From contig JBDTMC010000036.1 of NCBI GenBank assembly GCA_039934475.1, forward strand, positions 1 through 28,971: 28,971 nt of DNA, in the 5' to 3' direction. How positions within the stretch are numbered: position 1 is the stretch's first letter; every line of letters starts with the position of its first letter. Positions 1 through 8,157 of the stretch are shown here, piece by piece. The notes below the pieces were generated by a model that saw only the letters and a list, made by a program, of their open reading frames with translations, was not told the DNA's origin and ran no database searches. Source of the DNA: JBDTMC01 sp039934475 (GTDB lineage: Bacteria; Acidobacteriota; Terriglobia; Bryobacterales; Bryobacteraceae). The translations under genes were made by a program, and so were the position numbers.

Positions 1-1072
1 GCCCTCTTTGCTGGAGTTGCGGGTGATCATTCAGCACGCCTATGAGAGCACCTCCCTGAAACGGGAGTTGGAGAAGATGCGGCAGACGATCAGTGCCACC
101 AGCCAATGTGATCGGTTGGTAGGGTCAAGCGGCCGGGCGCAAGTCGTGTACGAAAAGATACGCCGGGTGGCCGATCTCAACGCGTTCGTATTGATCACGG
201 GCCAAAGCGGAACGGGCAAAGAGCTGGTAGCCCGGGCGATCCACAATATGAGTGAGCGGCGGGGAAGTCCGTTCGTGGCCGTATCTTGTGGCGCTATTCC
301 GGAAACTTTGATTGAGGCGGAACTGTTCGGTCACGAAAAGGGCGCCTATACCGGTACAACGGGAGCCCGCGAGGGAAACTTGGAACATGCCGGTGAGGGG
401 ACTCTGTTCCTGGACGAAATTGGCGACCTCAGCCTTACCACGCAAGTGAAACTCCTGCGGGTATTGCAGCAACGCGAATTTACGCGGTTGGGGAGCAACC
501 GGGTGCTCCCGCTAAAAGCCCGCGTGGTGTTCGCCACCCACCGAAATCTCGAAGAGATGGTGGAGCAGGGGACATTTCGACGCGACCTCTTCTTTCGAGT
601 CAACGTCATGAGAATCCATGTGCCGCCTCTGTGCGACCGGACCGAAGACATCCCCATGCTGGCTCGCCATTTCGTTCAGCAGTACTCAGTTGCCTATGGA
701 AAGCCCGTCAAGGACGTAGATCCAAACGCGATGGAGTTACTAGTTGACTACGACTGGCCCGGCAACATTCGCGAGCTGGAAAACGTAATACAGGGTGCCG
801 TGATTTATGCCGACGGCGATACCATCACCGCTGCCGACCTGCCGGATACTTTGCACTCTCAGGAATACGGCGCCATCCCAATCGATGGCGGCAATGTCGA
901 TACCGGTAGCTCTTTTGAGGAGCAATTGCGGCAACACAAACTCGCCCTGGTGAACCGGGCGCTTGCCGAGTGCAAGGGGAACAAGACGCTGGCCGCCTCA
1001 CGGCTGCAAATCTCACGGGCCTATCTGCACCGGCTCCTCCGGGCGGACACACTCAATGAGATTGTCGCCTAG
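1..1072 (+). CDS. Sigma-54-dependent transcriptional activator (NtrC family), 5' end outside window
   Basis: AAA+ activator that would use ATP hydrolysis to open sigma-54 holoenzyme promoters. Counting from a TTG at 8, the visible protein shows Walker A GQSGTGKE (residues 65-72), a sigma-54 contact loop GAYTGT (112-117; the family norm is GAFTGA), Walker B TLFLDE (about 132-137), the RDLFFR/PPLCDRTEDIP region, the sensor II region WPGNIRELENV, and a C-terminal Fis-type helix-turn-helix (about 315-347, ISRAYLHRLLR). The frame stays open to the left edge, and the first residues (LLELRVIIQHAYE, then a coiled linker) look like the end of a receiver domain, so the TTG is probably not the true start and the gene is a response regulator cut by the window; the receiver itself is inferred. 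Its 3' end overlaps the next gene. Several -24/-12 promoters downstream in the window are plausible targets. Confidence 0.93.
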   Translation, partial: PSLLELRVIIQHAYESTSLKRELEKMRQTISATSQCDRLVGSSGRAQVVYEKIRRVADLNAFVLITGQSGTGKELVARAIHNMSERRGSPFVAVSCGAIPETLIEAELFGHEKGAYTGTTGAREGNLEHAGEGTLFLDEIGDLSLTTQVKLLRVLQQREFTRLGSNRVLPLKARVVFATHRNLEEMVEQGTFRRDLFFRVNVMRIHVPPLCDRTEDIPMLARHFVQQYSVAYGKPVKDVDPNAMELLVDYDWPGNIRELENVIQGAVIYADGDTITAADLPDTLHSQEYGAIPIDGGNVDTGSSFEEQLRQHKLALVNRALAECKGNKTLAASRLQISRAYLHRLLRADTLNEIVA

Positions 1073-2594
1073 TCCAACTCCTTCCCACCCCTTCGGACTG
1101 ACCAAGTGTTTTCGGTTCCCGGTCTTTCTTGCTGTCGGGCTGTTTCTCATCACGGCACTGACGGTTCGGGACCGCTTCGCCGACCCGGATCTCTGGTGGC
1201 ATCTCAAGGTGGGTGAAGTCATCTGGAACACCAGGTCAATCCCAACCGTCGATATCTTCTCATTTACCACCCACCAACACGCCTGGACACCCCACGAATG
1301 GCTGGCTCAACTGACGATCTACGGGGCCTATCATGCCGGCGGCTACACCGGGTTAATGGTCTGGCTGTATTCGGTTCCGTCGCTTGTATTCGTCGGCGTG
1401 TATCTGCTTTCCGCTCTCTATTCCGGCAACTCTAAGGTGGCGCTGCTAGGTGGGTTGACTGCCTGGCTGTTCGGAACCGTTAGTCTTTCCATCCGGCCAC
1501 TCCTGCTAGGGCATCTCTTTCTGGTGGCCGAATTGCTTATCCTCCACATGGGTCGGAACCGGGACCGTCGCTGGCTATGGGCCCTACCGCCATTGTTTGC
1601 CCTGTGGGTCAACTGCCATGGATCGTACTCCTTTGGACTGATGGTTCTGGCTTGCTACGCCGTCTTGTCGTTCGTCACTTGGAGCTCCGGATCCGTGGCG
1701 TCCACCGCCTGGCTTCCTGACCGCCGCCGGACACTATGCGCGTCTTTTGTCCTCTCGAGTCTGGCGTTACTCGTCAACCCGGTCGGTTGGCGTCTTTTGC
1801 TGTATCCGTTCGACACGATGTTCCAGCAGCATATTGGACTCTCATCCGTCGCGGAGTGGCTACCACTGCCGATGAATGAGCCGCGCGCTATCGCCATGCT
1901 CCTGGTGGCCGCAGTCATTATCGGGATGGTGTTGCTCCGCCGCTCCGTCCTTTTCGTCGATGAACTGGCGCTCCTGTGCGCCTCAGGTGGTCTCGCTCTC
2001 CTTCACACGCGGATGCTCTTCCTGTTCGGGATTTTTGCCGCGCCGGTCCTGTGCCGTCTGTGCTCCGACCTTTGGGAAGGGTACGATGCGTCGCGCGATT
2101 CGCGAGTTGGCAACAGCGTTCTGATGTCGGTGGCGTTGGCGATCGTGATCCTTAGCTTTCCCACGGCACAGAATTTGGAGGGGCAGGTCCGCTCGAAGAG
2201 CCCCGTGGCGGCCGTCAATTATATTAGGGCCGCCGGCTTGTCCGGCAACATGGCGAACGAATACGAGTTCGGCGGGTACCTCATTTGGGCCTTGCCGGAA
2301 CACAAGGTATTCATTGATGGCCGGTCCGACGTGTACGAGTGGACGGGGGTTCTGGCGCAATTCGCGCGTTGGATGACGCTGCAGGAAGATCCGGGAATTC
2401 TACTGCGGCGCCATCACATCAACTACTGCCTACTCAGCGCCGGCAGTTCGATGGCCAATGTCCTGCCGCATTTGCCCGGTTGGCGCGAGGTCTATTCGGA
2501 CAAGGTCGCAAGAGTCTTTACGCTTACCGCGCCTGGCAGCCCACGCGAGCCGTCGCCGGAAACAGACTCCGGATTGCCTCTGACGACGCGCTGA
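1056..2594 (+). CDS. Polytopic membrane protein, GT-C glycosyltransferase-like
   Basis: A 512-residue protein with roughly ten hydrophobic segments. After the first segment it has RFADPDLWWHLKVGE and a later HEWLAQL, the aromatic/acidic first loop often seen in uncharacterised bacterial GT-C-like membrane proteins. A soluble C-terminal tail (about residues 395-512, with ANEYEFGGYLIW and HKVFIDGRSDVYEW) follows the last membrane span. I chose the ATG at 1056 because the frame upstream lies inside the activator; the ATG overlaps the activator's stop by 17 nt, so the two are probably translated together. The Shine-Dalgarno is weak (GGGCGG). Function is unproven: a lipid-linked sugar transferase or a scaffold for one is likely, but no catalytic residue can be assigned. 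Its 3' end overlaps that of the convergent gene by 71 bp. Confidence 0.75.
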   Translation: MRLSPSPTPSHPFGLTKCFRFPVFLAVGLFLITALTVRDRFADPDLWWHLKVGEVIWNTRSIPTVDIFSFTTHQHAWTPHEWLAQLTIYGAYHAGGYTGLMVWLYSVPSLVFVGVYLLSALYSGNSKVALLGGLTAWLFGTVSLSIRPLLLGHLFLVAELLILHMGRNRDRRWLWALPPLFALWVNCHGSYSFGLMVLACYAVLSFVTWSSGSVASTAWLPDRRRTLCASFVLSSLALLVNPVGWRLLLYPFDTMFQQHIGLSSVAEWLPLPMNEPRAIAMLLVAAVIIGMVLLRRSVLFVDELALLCASGGLALLHTRMLFLFGIFAAPVLCRLCSDLWEGYDASRDSRVGNSVLMSVALAIVILSFPTAQNLEGQVRSKSPVAAVNYIRAAGLSGNMANEYEFGGYLIWALPEHKVFIDGRSDVYEWTGVLAQFARWMTLQEDPGILLRRHHINYCLLSAGSSMANVLPHLPGWREVYSDKVARVFTLTAPGSPREPSPETDSGLPLTTR

Positions 2595-4023
2595 ATGCAG
2601 TAACCCCACCTACTTTCCTGGTACGCAGCGCGTCTGCCGGAAGCAACGTTCGGATCTTCTCCCCATAGGCCGCGTATTCGGTTCCGGCAGGCAGCGGGAA
2701 GAATACAAATTCCTTGTATCGATCCAGGCAAAACTCGCTAACCAGTTGCGTGTCGCGTCCCTGCATTGCGAAGACTTTCCTCACGCCCGCCGAAGCTACC
2801 TCCGGATACTGAACCACGCGGAACTGCGGCAGATAGTACCCCGCATGCCGGTAGCCGAGGAAATGCGAATCGAAGCCAATGATCAGCGTGTCGCCGGCAT
2901 TCAGGTTCGATTGGAAGTCTCTCGTAATTGCAGTCAGGTCGCGCTCGAAGTCCACAATGCTTTTACGGGAGCAGTAGAGCGGCGCGAAAAAGAAGACGGC
3001 GCAGTTGAGCGCCGCGCCCGCGAATAGCGCGGCCCACCGCAGGCGCGGGTATCGCGCCGCACAAAGAAAGCGGTGAACTCGCGCTGCCAGAAGAGCGAAG
3101 AGAGGCGGCGCTACCAGCAGAAGATAGCCGCTATTGACGAACAGAAGAAACACAAAGGAAAAGAAGCACAGGCCCGGCGCAATCCAGATCCAGATGAATC
3201 GAGTGCGATCTCTCGATGGCGACCCTTCGCTCCCACCCAGTCCGGCCAACGTAGACGAGCCAAAGCACAGGATCAGGATCCAGGCGATGGTAAAGACACG
3301 CGCGATGGCGGATGCCGGATCGTTCAATGCAGTTCTGCGTCCTGGGACCGTCACCCAGAGTTGCACCAAGGGTCTAAAGAAACCGGACACTCCCCCTGAC
3401 GCCAACATCATGGGAACAGACCATGCGACGACCGTTCCGGACAGTGCCCCGAAACCGAGAAGCCGGTGTTTCCAGCCTACCCGGTAGATCGAGGCCAGCC
3501 ACATCGGTCCGAGAAGTAATCCAGCCGATGGGCGGAACCCGGCCGCCAGTCCGAATGCGATGGAGGCCGGTATCACGAAGCTGGTGCTTCCCGAATAGAC
3601 TCTCCAGCAGAGCCATCCCACCAGCGCGGAAAAGAACGCCTCGACGATATAGGTCAAAGCGACTGTGCCGTGAAACCAGCAGAGTGGTGAAAACAGGAAC
3701 AGTAACACGGAGACAACGGCCTGGCCCCATCCGTACCACTCCTTGGTCAGGACATAGACCGCCCCAGCCGTAGCGCAACTGGCGGCGATACTCACCATCA
3801 CCAGGGCATCATTCGCATCGCCGAAAAGGCCATTCACCAAGCGGCCCAGCATGACATAGAGAAAGTATCCCGGCGGATGAGGCTGAAACACCGAGGGATC
3901 GAAACGTTGTAGTGCAAGGCCGAAATCGACGCTGTCCAGGTCATAGAGCATGTGGCTCCGAAAGAGGAAGCGAGTCGCCGCCACCGCTGCAATCAAGGCT
4001 GCTAGAATCAGGCCGCGCCTCAT
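2524..4023 (-). CDS. GT-C-type membrane glycosyltransferase-like protein
   Basis: A 499-residue integral membrane protein and the last gene of the six-gene minus-strand operon. The first external loop has YDLDSVDFGLAL followed by FQPHPPGYFLYV; the Asp pair and HPPG motif resemble the catalytic loop of ArnT/PMT-type enzymes that take sugars from polyprenyl-phosphate donors. About ten hydrophobic spans follow, then a soluble C-terminal part (about 400-499) with DTLIIGFDSHFLGYRHAGYY. The open frame runs 345 nt further upstream, but the ATG at 4023 forms an ATGA overlap with the preceding gene's stop and begins directly with a signal-anchor (MRRGLILAALIAAVAATRFL), so I chose it. The acceptor is unknown. 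The 3' end (TAA, 2524-2526) lies inside the convergent gene. Confidence 0.8.
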   Translation of the reverse strand: MRRGLILAALIAAVAATRFLFRSHMLYDLDSVDFGLALQRFDPSVFQPHPPGYFLYVMLGRLVNGLFGDANDALVMVSIAASCATAGAVYVLTKEWYGWGQAVVSVLLFLFSPLCWFHGTVALTYIVEAFFSALVGWLCWRVYSGSTSFVIPASIAFGLAAGFRPSAGLLLGPMWLASIYRVGWKHRLLGFGALSGTVVAWSVPMMLASGGVSGFFRPLVQLWVTVPGRRTALNDPASAIARVFTIAWILILCFGSSTLAGLGGSEGSPSRDRTRFIWIWIAPGLCFFSFVFLLFVNSGYLLLVAPPLFALLAARVHRFLCAARYPRLRWAALFAGAALNCAVFFFAPLYCSRKSIVDFERDLTAITRDFQSNLNAGDTLIIGFDSHFLGYRHAGYYLPQFRVVQYPEVASAGVRKVFAMQGRDTQLVSEFCLDRYKEFVFFPLPAGTEYAAYGEKIRTLLPADALRTRKVGGVTAFSASSEAIRSLFPATARVGCQAR

Positions 4024-5201
4024 ATTTCCCGATTCGCTTTCTGCCAGAAGATGACGGTGAGCCAACAGATCGTCACCCAACACAATAGACCAAGGTAAAC
4101 AACGGAACCGTACCACACGGGAGTGGCCGCCGAATTTGCCAGGTACCACGGGAATGCCTGCGCCGCACGGTTGTAATAAGAAAACAGGAACAGTCCGCTG
4201 GCCGCTTGGAAGTAGAGCGAATGGCGAAAGCGAAGCAGTGCAGTCCAAGGCGTCAGCCACGCCAAATACTGGACACCGAAGCCAGGGGTCAGGGCGACGA
4301 AGAGAAAAGTCAGCACGCCGAATTGCAGTTCCATCGGCGGGCGCCGTACCGCACGCAGGTTCATCCACGCTGCGCCTAACAGTAGCGCAACCAGCAGCAG
4401 GTACTTGGCGGTTCGGGCATACACCGGTAGGTCGTCCGCGGTCACGACAATAGCAGCGAATCTCGATAGTCCCCAGACCCCGGCTTGAGGAGTGTATCCA
4501 AAGACGTGACGCCAGATGAGAAGTGGGTCCTGCAGGATCAGCGGCAGCGACGCGGCGAGAAAGGCGCCTGCTGCACCCGCGGCGAATTGCAGTCGTTTAC
4601 GGAACGTGGGGAGGAAGAGCAAGACCGCAGGTACAAACACTACCGGCATTATTTTGAAGTTCATCGCCATGCCAAGCGCGGCGCCCGCCAACCAGAAAGA
4701 CTTTTCGGATGCGATCAAATACACACTCAGCAATACGAAGGAAACCATGACTGGGTCGGTGTTACCGTGGAACCCAGAGACTAGGAGGCACACTGGCGAG
4801 AGTGCCACCAGCAACAAGGTGCCCGGACGCAAGCCGTCCGTCGTGCGCCGCATGATGCCCACCAGCAGCAACACGCTCAACACATCGGCAAATGCGGAAC
4901 TCAAGCGGAGCCAGAAGCGGAACGGCTGCCCCGAGACTGCGGCGAGTTGAGTCCACAGGGCCAGAATGCGCGTCATGAATGGCGGATGGTTGAACTCTTC
5001 CGAAAAGTAGGGGCCGCCTTCACGGTAGAGCACGGCACCCTCGCGGTAGAGCGTGGACGCGCCCTTTTGCTGCAACTGATCCGCGAACACTTCCCAGAAC
5101 AAGACGTCAGTCGCGCCATAAGTCCGGCTGGCCAGCGTCACCTTCGCTGCGAACGAGAGGATGACTGCGGCTACAAGTGCTGCGATCGACCGCGAACTCA
5201 T
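4020..5201 (-). CDS. GT-C-type membrane glycosyltransferase-like protein
   Basis: A 393-residue polytopic membrane protein. After the N-terminal span it carries YGATDVLFWEVFADQL and later EEFNHPPFMTRIL, then FHGNTDPVMVSFVLLS between spans; this arrangement (acidic loop, HPP, HGN-D) is typical of GT-C enzymes related to GT39/GT87 that act on polyprenyl-phosphate-linked sugars at the outer face of the inner membrane. The start ATG at 5201 gives an ATGA overlap with the upstream gene, and the downstream gene overlaps in the same way, so all three are translationally coupled. The longer frame (to 5324) adds 41 residues with no membrane-protein character that lie inside the neighbour. Donor and acceptor cannot be read from the sequence. 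Confidence 0.82.
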   Translation of the reverse strand: MSSRSIAALVAAVILSFAAKVTLASRTYGATDVLFWEVFADQLQQKGASTLYREGAVLYREGGPYFSEEFNHPPFMTRILALWTQLAAVSGQPFRFWLRLSSAFADVLSVLLLVGIMRRTTDGLRPGTLLLVALSPVCLLVSGFHGNTDPVMVSFVLLSVYLIASEKSFWLAGAALGMAMNFKIMPVVFVPAVLLFLPTFRKRLQFAAGAAGAFLAASLPLILQDPLLIWRHVFGYTPQAGVWGLSRFAAIVVTADDLPVYARTAKYLLLVALLLGAAWMNLRAVRRPPMELQFGVLTFLFVALTPGFGVQYLAWLTPWTALLRFRHSLYFQAASGLFLFSYYNRAAQAFPWYLANSAATPVWYGSVVYLGLLCWVTICWLTVIFWQKANREI

Positions 5202-6505
5202 AAGCTCATCCGGCGCAATGTCATCGCAGTGCGCAGCATCGAAAACTGCACCATCCCCAGCGCCGCGATCAGCAGGGTCAGCACTTGAATCCCAGAGGCC
5301 AATGCGATCTCCTCCGTGATCCACGACGAAGCTAAAATCAACAGCCAGATCGCAGTGAACCAGCGTGACAGTTTGGTGTCACGGAACGTCGTCCACACAC
5401 CCGACGTACCGATGATAGAGAGCGCAACGAGGATGGAATCGTACCGTGGCACGTAGACGTTCAGAAGCAATGTCCAGGTGATCGTCGCCATCCAGATTAG
5501 CGTACCAACCGACCGATGCGCCTTCGCGGAGTTCCACCAGAATCGAATCAGCGTGACAGCGGCCCAGCAGGAATATCCGTAGATGAGAACAAGGCCAACC
5601 CAAGAGCGGCCTCCGGCCACCAGCGAAGAGAACGATGTGAAGTCGACGTATTTGCGAAGCCGCAGGAAAGACTGTCCGTGCAGCCCTGTGGCGCCCTGTC
5701 CGAAGTGGAGCAGGAGCGCGCCGTATCCAGCCCACACGCGAGTACCCTCCGTCGCAAGGGTGAAGAGCCCCAGTGCGGCTGCTCCCACCGCGCATCCGAG
5801 GAGTGCACGGAAACGCCGGGTCACTACAAGCATCGGCAGAATCAGTAGCAGCAGCGGGGGCTTGTAAAGGCAGGCCGCGATTGCCAGTCCACTCAAGAAA
5901 GGGTGGCTCCTGTCCTCTTCCTGCATCGCCAGCGCCAGGGCGAAGAAGCCGATTGCCGAGAGCTGCCCGTTCACAAAGGTGTCGAAGGTGAACGAGAAGA
6001 AGGACAGTGCCAGGCAGAGAATGAGGGATCGCCGCGCCGGATCTTCGGGGAAGTAACGGCGCGTCGTGATCATAATTCCGGCAACGTACAGCGTCAGGCA
6101 AATGCCAAGCCAGATAGCATACGCCATCGGGTAGGGCAGCAGCGCCAGGGGACGAAACAGCGTGCCCACAAAGGGAGGATACGGAATCGGTCCATATTTG
6201 GCGTCCTTCAACGGATGCACTTCTGTGCACACTTGCTGTTGCAGGCCATATTCGTAGACGCGCTCCGCCGGATACTCATTGAGGATCCGGCCCATGGAGT
6301 AGAAATAGACGAAGTCCGAATCCGGTACTTGCTTCTGAAAGGCCGCAACCACGCATAGGGGCAATAGCAGACCGATCAGAAACAAACCCCAGCAAATGAC
6401 GTTGAGTTCCTTCACATTGAGAGGTGGTCCAAGGATGCGACGGAGCCATTCCTCACGCGGCCGGCGAAGCCCTGCTGCCGGCTGAGCCTCGTGCACTTCG
6501 ATCAT
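5198..6505 (-). CDS. GT87 family (DUF2029) membrane glycosyltransferase
   Basis: A 435-residue polytopic protein with the hallmarks of GT87, a family that includes polyprenol-phosphate-mannose-dependent alpha-mannosyltransferases: SDFVYFYSMGRIL after the first span, then YGPIPYPPFVGTLFRPLAL, then NGQLSAIGFF and a lysine-containing ACLYKPPLLLL. About ten spans are visible. The ATG at 6505 overlaps the preceding stop as ATGA and places a short basic cytoplasmic N-terminus before the first span; the frame continues upstream to 6724, but that part overlaps the neighbouring gene. The role would be adding a sugar to a lipid, polysaccharide or protein acceptor in the envelope. The position downstream of a candidate sigma-54 promoter shared with the pilus region suggests co-regulation with pili. 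Confidence 0.88.
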   Translation of the reverse strand: MIEVHEAQPAAGLRRPREEWLRRILGPPLNVKELNVICWGLFLIGLLLPLCVVAAFQKQVPDSDFVYFYSMGRILNEYPAERVYEYGLQQQVCTEVHPLKDAKYGPIPYPPFVGTLFRPLALLPYPMAYAIWLGICLTLYVAGIMITTRRYFPEDPARRSLILCLALSFFSFTFDTFVNGQLSAIGFFALALAMQEEDRSHPFLSGLAIAACLYKPPLLLLILPMLVVTRRFRALLGCAVGAAALGLFTLATEGTRVWAGYGALLLHFGQGATGLHGQSFLRLRKYVDFTSFSSLVAGGRSWVGLVLIYGYSCWAAVTLIRFWWNSAKAHRSVGTLIWMATITWTLLLNVYVPRYDSILVALSIIGTSGVWTTFRDTKLSRWFTAIWLLILASSWITEEIALASGIQVLTLLIAALGMVQFSMLRTAMTLRRMSL

Positions 6506-7461
6506 GGCTGCGCAGACACCGCGGGCCGCGCCGTCCACATCCGCGTGAAGGTGCCGCGCACTGTGCTCTCCGAAGGAGCCTTCCTTAGTAGAGTCCAAAC
6601 CGCGGCCACGATCGTGCCGCAGGCCAGCAGTTTCAAAAGGAAGGGGCTTATCAGCAAATACGGAGTGAAAAACCGGATAGCGACCAGCCAGCCGAGTACC
6701 ATGCCGAAATTCGCAGCGGCCCACCGTAGTTGCCCTTTCGCCGCCAGCGTTGCAAAACAGGCGAAAGGAACGGCGACAACGAGGTCAATGACATAGTGCT
6801 CAAACGCCAGCGTCGCCCCCACTGTCCCGACGAGGTACAACCAGGCGAAGGCCCGTAACCATTTTCGATTGGCCACCAGCATCACAAAGAGCAAAGCCGT
6901 TGAGACATGCAGTGACGGAATCGCATTCGGCCAACCACTCAGCTGTACCAGGGCGGGCTGCACGTCCGGAGTCCCAAACGGAAACATGGCTCCGAAGGCG
7001 TGCCTGGGGCCTCTTCCGGGAACGATCAGGTATACGATCGGGCCCGTGAAGAACGTGATCCCATACGACGTTAACAGACGCGCGGCACGGGACCGGTCCA
7101 CGTACAGATGAAGCCAGTACTGGGCAAACATCACGAATACAAGGGACTGATAGACGCAGTAGAGTGCGGTCCGCTGCCAGTCGTTGAAAAGTCGTGCCAC
7201 AACGAATGCCGACAGGCCCAGTCCGCGGTCGATCAAATACAGAAAGTAGTCGAACTTAAGCGGCGTTCCCTGACTCTCCGCCTCCATCACCCACTCCGAA
7301 AGGGGTCCAAACAGCAACACCGCGATTGTCAGCAGAAAGAGGCGCGGCGCAATTTCGGTTCGCGGGCGGAAGTGCATCCACAAGCAAAGAGCGAACAGGC
7401 TGAGAACGCCGGCGATTCCCGGGTTCGCGAGCACGGTCAATATCCGTAGGACTCCGCTCAC
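6502..7461 (-). CDS. PAP2/AUR1-like membrane phosphotransferase
   Basis: A 319-residue membrane protein of the PAP2 superfamily, closest in motif style to the inositol-phosphoryl-transferase (AUR1-like, PAP2_3) branch. It has NAIPSLHVSTALLF (PSLH at 182-185, matching catalytic motif 2) and FEHYVIDLVVAVPFA (His222 and Asp226, matching motif 3), each next to membrane spans. Such enzymes transfer a phospho-head-group or remove a lipid phosphate at the periplasmic face. The start is GTG at 7461, which makes a GTGA overlap with the methyltransferase gene; the longer ATG frame would lie entirely inside that neighbour. In this operon it may recycle polyprenyl phosphate for the glycosyltransferases or modify a lipid; neither is shown by the sequence. 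Confidence 0.83.
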   Translation of the reverse strand: MSGVLRILTVLANPGIAGVLSLFALCLWMHFRPRTEIAPRLFLLTIAVLLFGPLSEWVMEAESQGTPLKFDYFLYLIDRGLGLSAFVVARLFNDWQRTALYCVYQSLVFVMFAQYWLHLYVDRSRAARLLTSYGITFFTGPIVYLIVPGRGPRHAFGAMFPFGTPDVQPALVQLSGWPNAIPSLHVSTALLFVMLVANRKWLRAFAWLYLVGTVGATLAFEHYVIDLVVAVPFACFATLAAKGQLRWAAANFGMVLGWLVAIRFFTPYLLISPFLLKLLACGTIVAAVWTLLRKAPSESTVRGTFTRMWTARPAVSAQP

Positions 7462-8150
7462 GTCGGCCGCCTGCCGTAAATCGCATACTGCCCGCCCAGC
7501 GGGATTCCAGTCAACATGCCTTCTACCCAGCCAAAAACACGGTATAAAGCTTCGGGCAAGTAGAGAAAGTAGGAGCGATCCTGAACCTCCACCCCTGCCT
7601 GCTGAAGTAGGGTGCGTGCCTCCGTCAATGGCAACAGGACAGCCTCTGCGTCTACTGGCGTCCTGCCCACAATCCATCGCGTCATGGGGTTAATCGGATT
7701 GTGTTCGATGATGCAGAACGTGCCGCCCGGCCGCAGCACTCTCACCACTTCCCGTGTCAACGCCACGCGTTCTTCCACAGGAACGTGGTGATAGACACAC
7801 ACCGCCGTCACCAGATCGGCGGATTGGTCTTCAAAGGGAATCCTCCTTGGGTCTTCCTGAACGCGCACATCCACGCCGTCCACCTGTGCCAGCATCTTCG
7901 CCGAGGGGTCGCAGCCCGCAACACTACCCACGGAATTCCGCAATAGCCCGAGCAACTCCCCTTTGCCGCACCCGATGTCAAGGTAAGCCGAGTCTGTCAA
8001 GCTGATGCCGCGCTTCCGAAACCGGTCCAGAATCAAGTCTCGCTTCCGCGTATGGAAGTACATCGACTCATGCGACGAGAACAGGTCCCGCACAGGGTTC
8101 TTGATCAACTTGTCGTAGCTCTCCGCAAACTCGTCAAACTCGGGTTTCAT
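7458..8150 (-). CDS. Class I SAM-dependent methyltransferase
   Basis: A 230-residue soluble protein with a Rossmann-type methyltransferase fold: motif I LDIGCGKGELL (57-67), an acidic GCDPSAKML strand end, RRIPFEDQSADLVTAVCVYHH (motif II/III region) and VLRPGGTFCIIEHNP (motif IV). This is the UbiE/Methyltransf_11 pattern of small-molecule or lipid methylation. The ATG at 8150 is preferred over the one at 8180 because GAGGTGG lies just before it, overlapping the upstream gene's stop 7 nt away. It is the second gene of the operon and the only soluble enzyme among membrane glycosyltransferases, so it may methylate a sugar or lipid made there; the substrate is not known. Confidence 0.88.
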   Translation of the reverse strand: MKPEFDEFAESYDKLIKNPVRDLFSSHESMYFHTRKRDLILDRFRKRGISLTDSAYLDIGCGKGELLGLLRNSVGSVAGCDPSAKMLAQVDGVDVRVQEDPRRIPFEDQSADLVTAVCVYHHVPVEERVALTREVVRVLRPGGTFCIIEHNPINPMTRWIVGRTPVDAEAVLLPLTEARTLLQQAGVEVQDRSYFLYLPEALYRVFGWVEGMLTGIPLGGQYAIYGRRPT

Positions 8151-8157
8151 CACCACC

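Noticed and set aside
7030..7035. GTATAC inside the PAP2-like gene, similar to the dyad operator core
   Set aside because: Lies in coding sequence, lacks the flanking T/A and has no partner at 33 bp.
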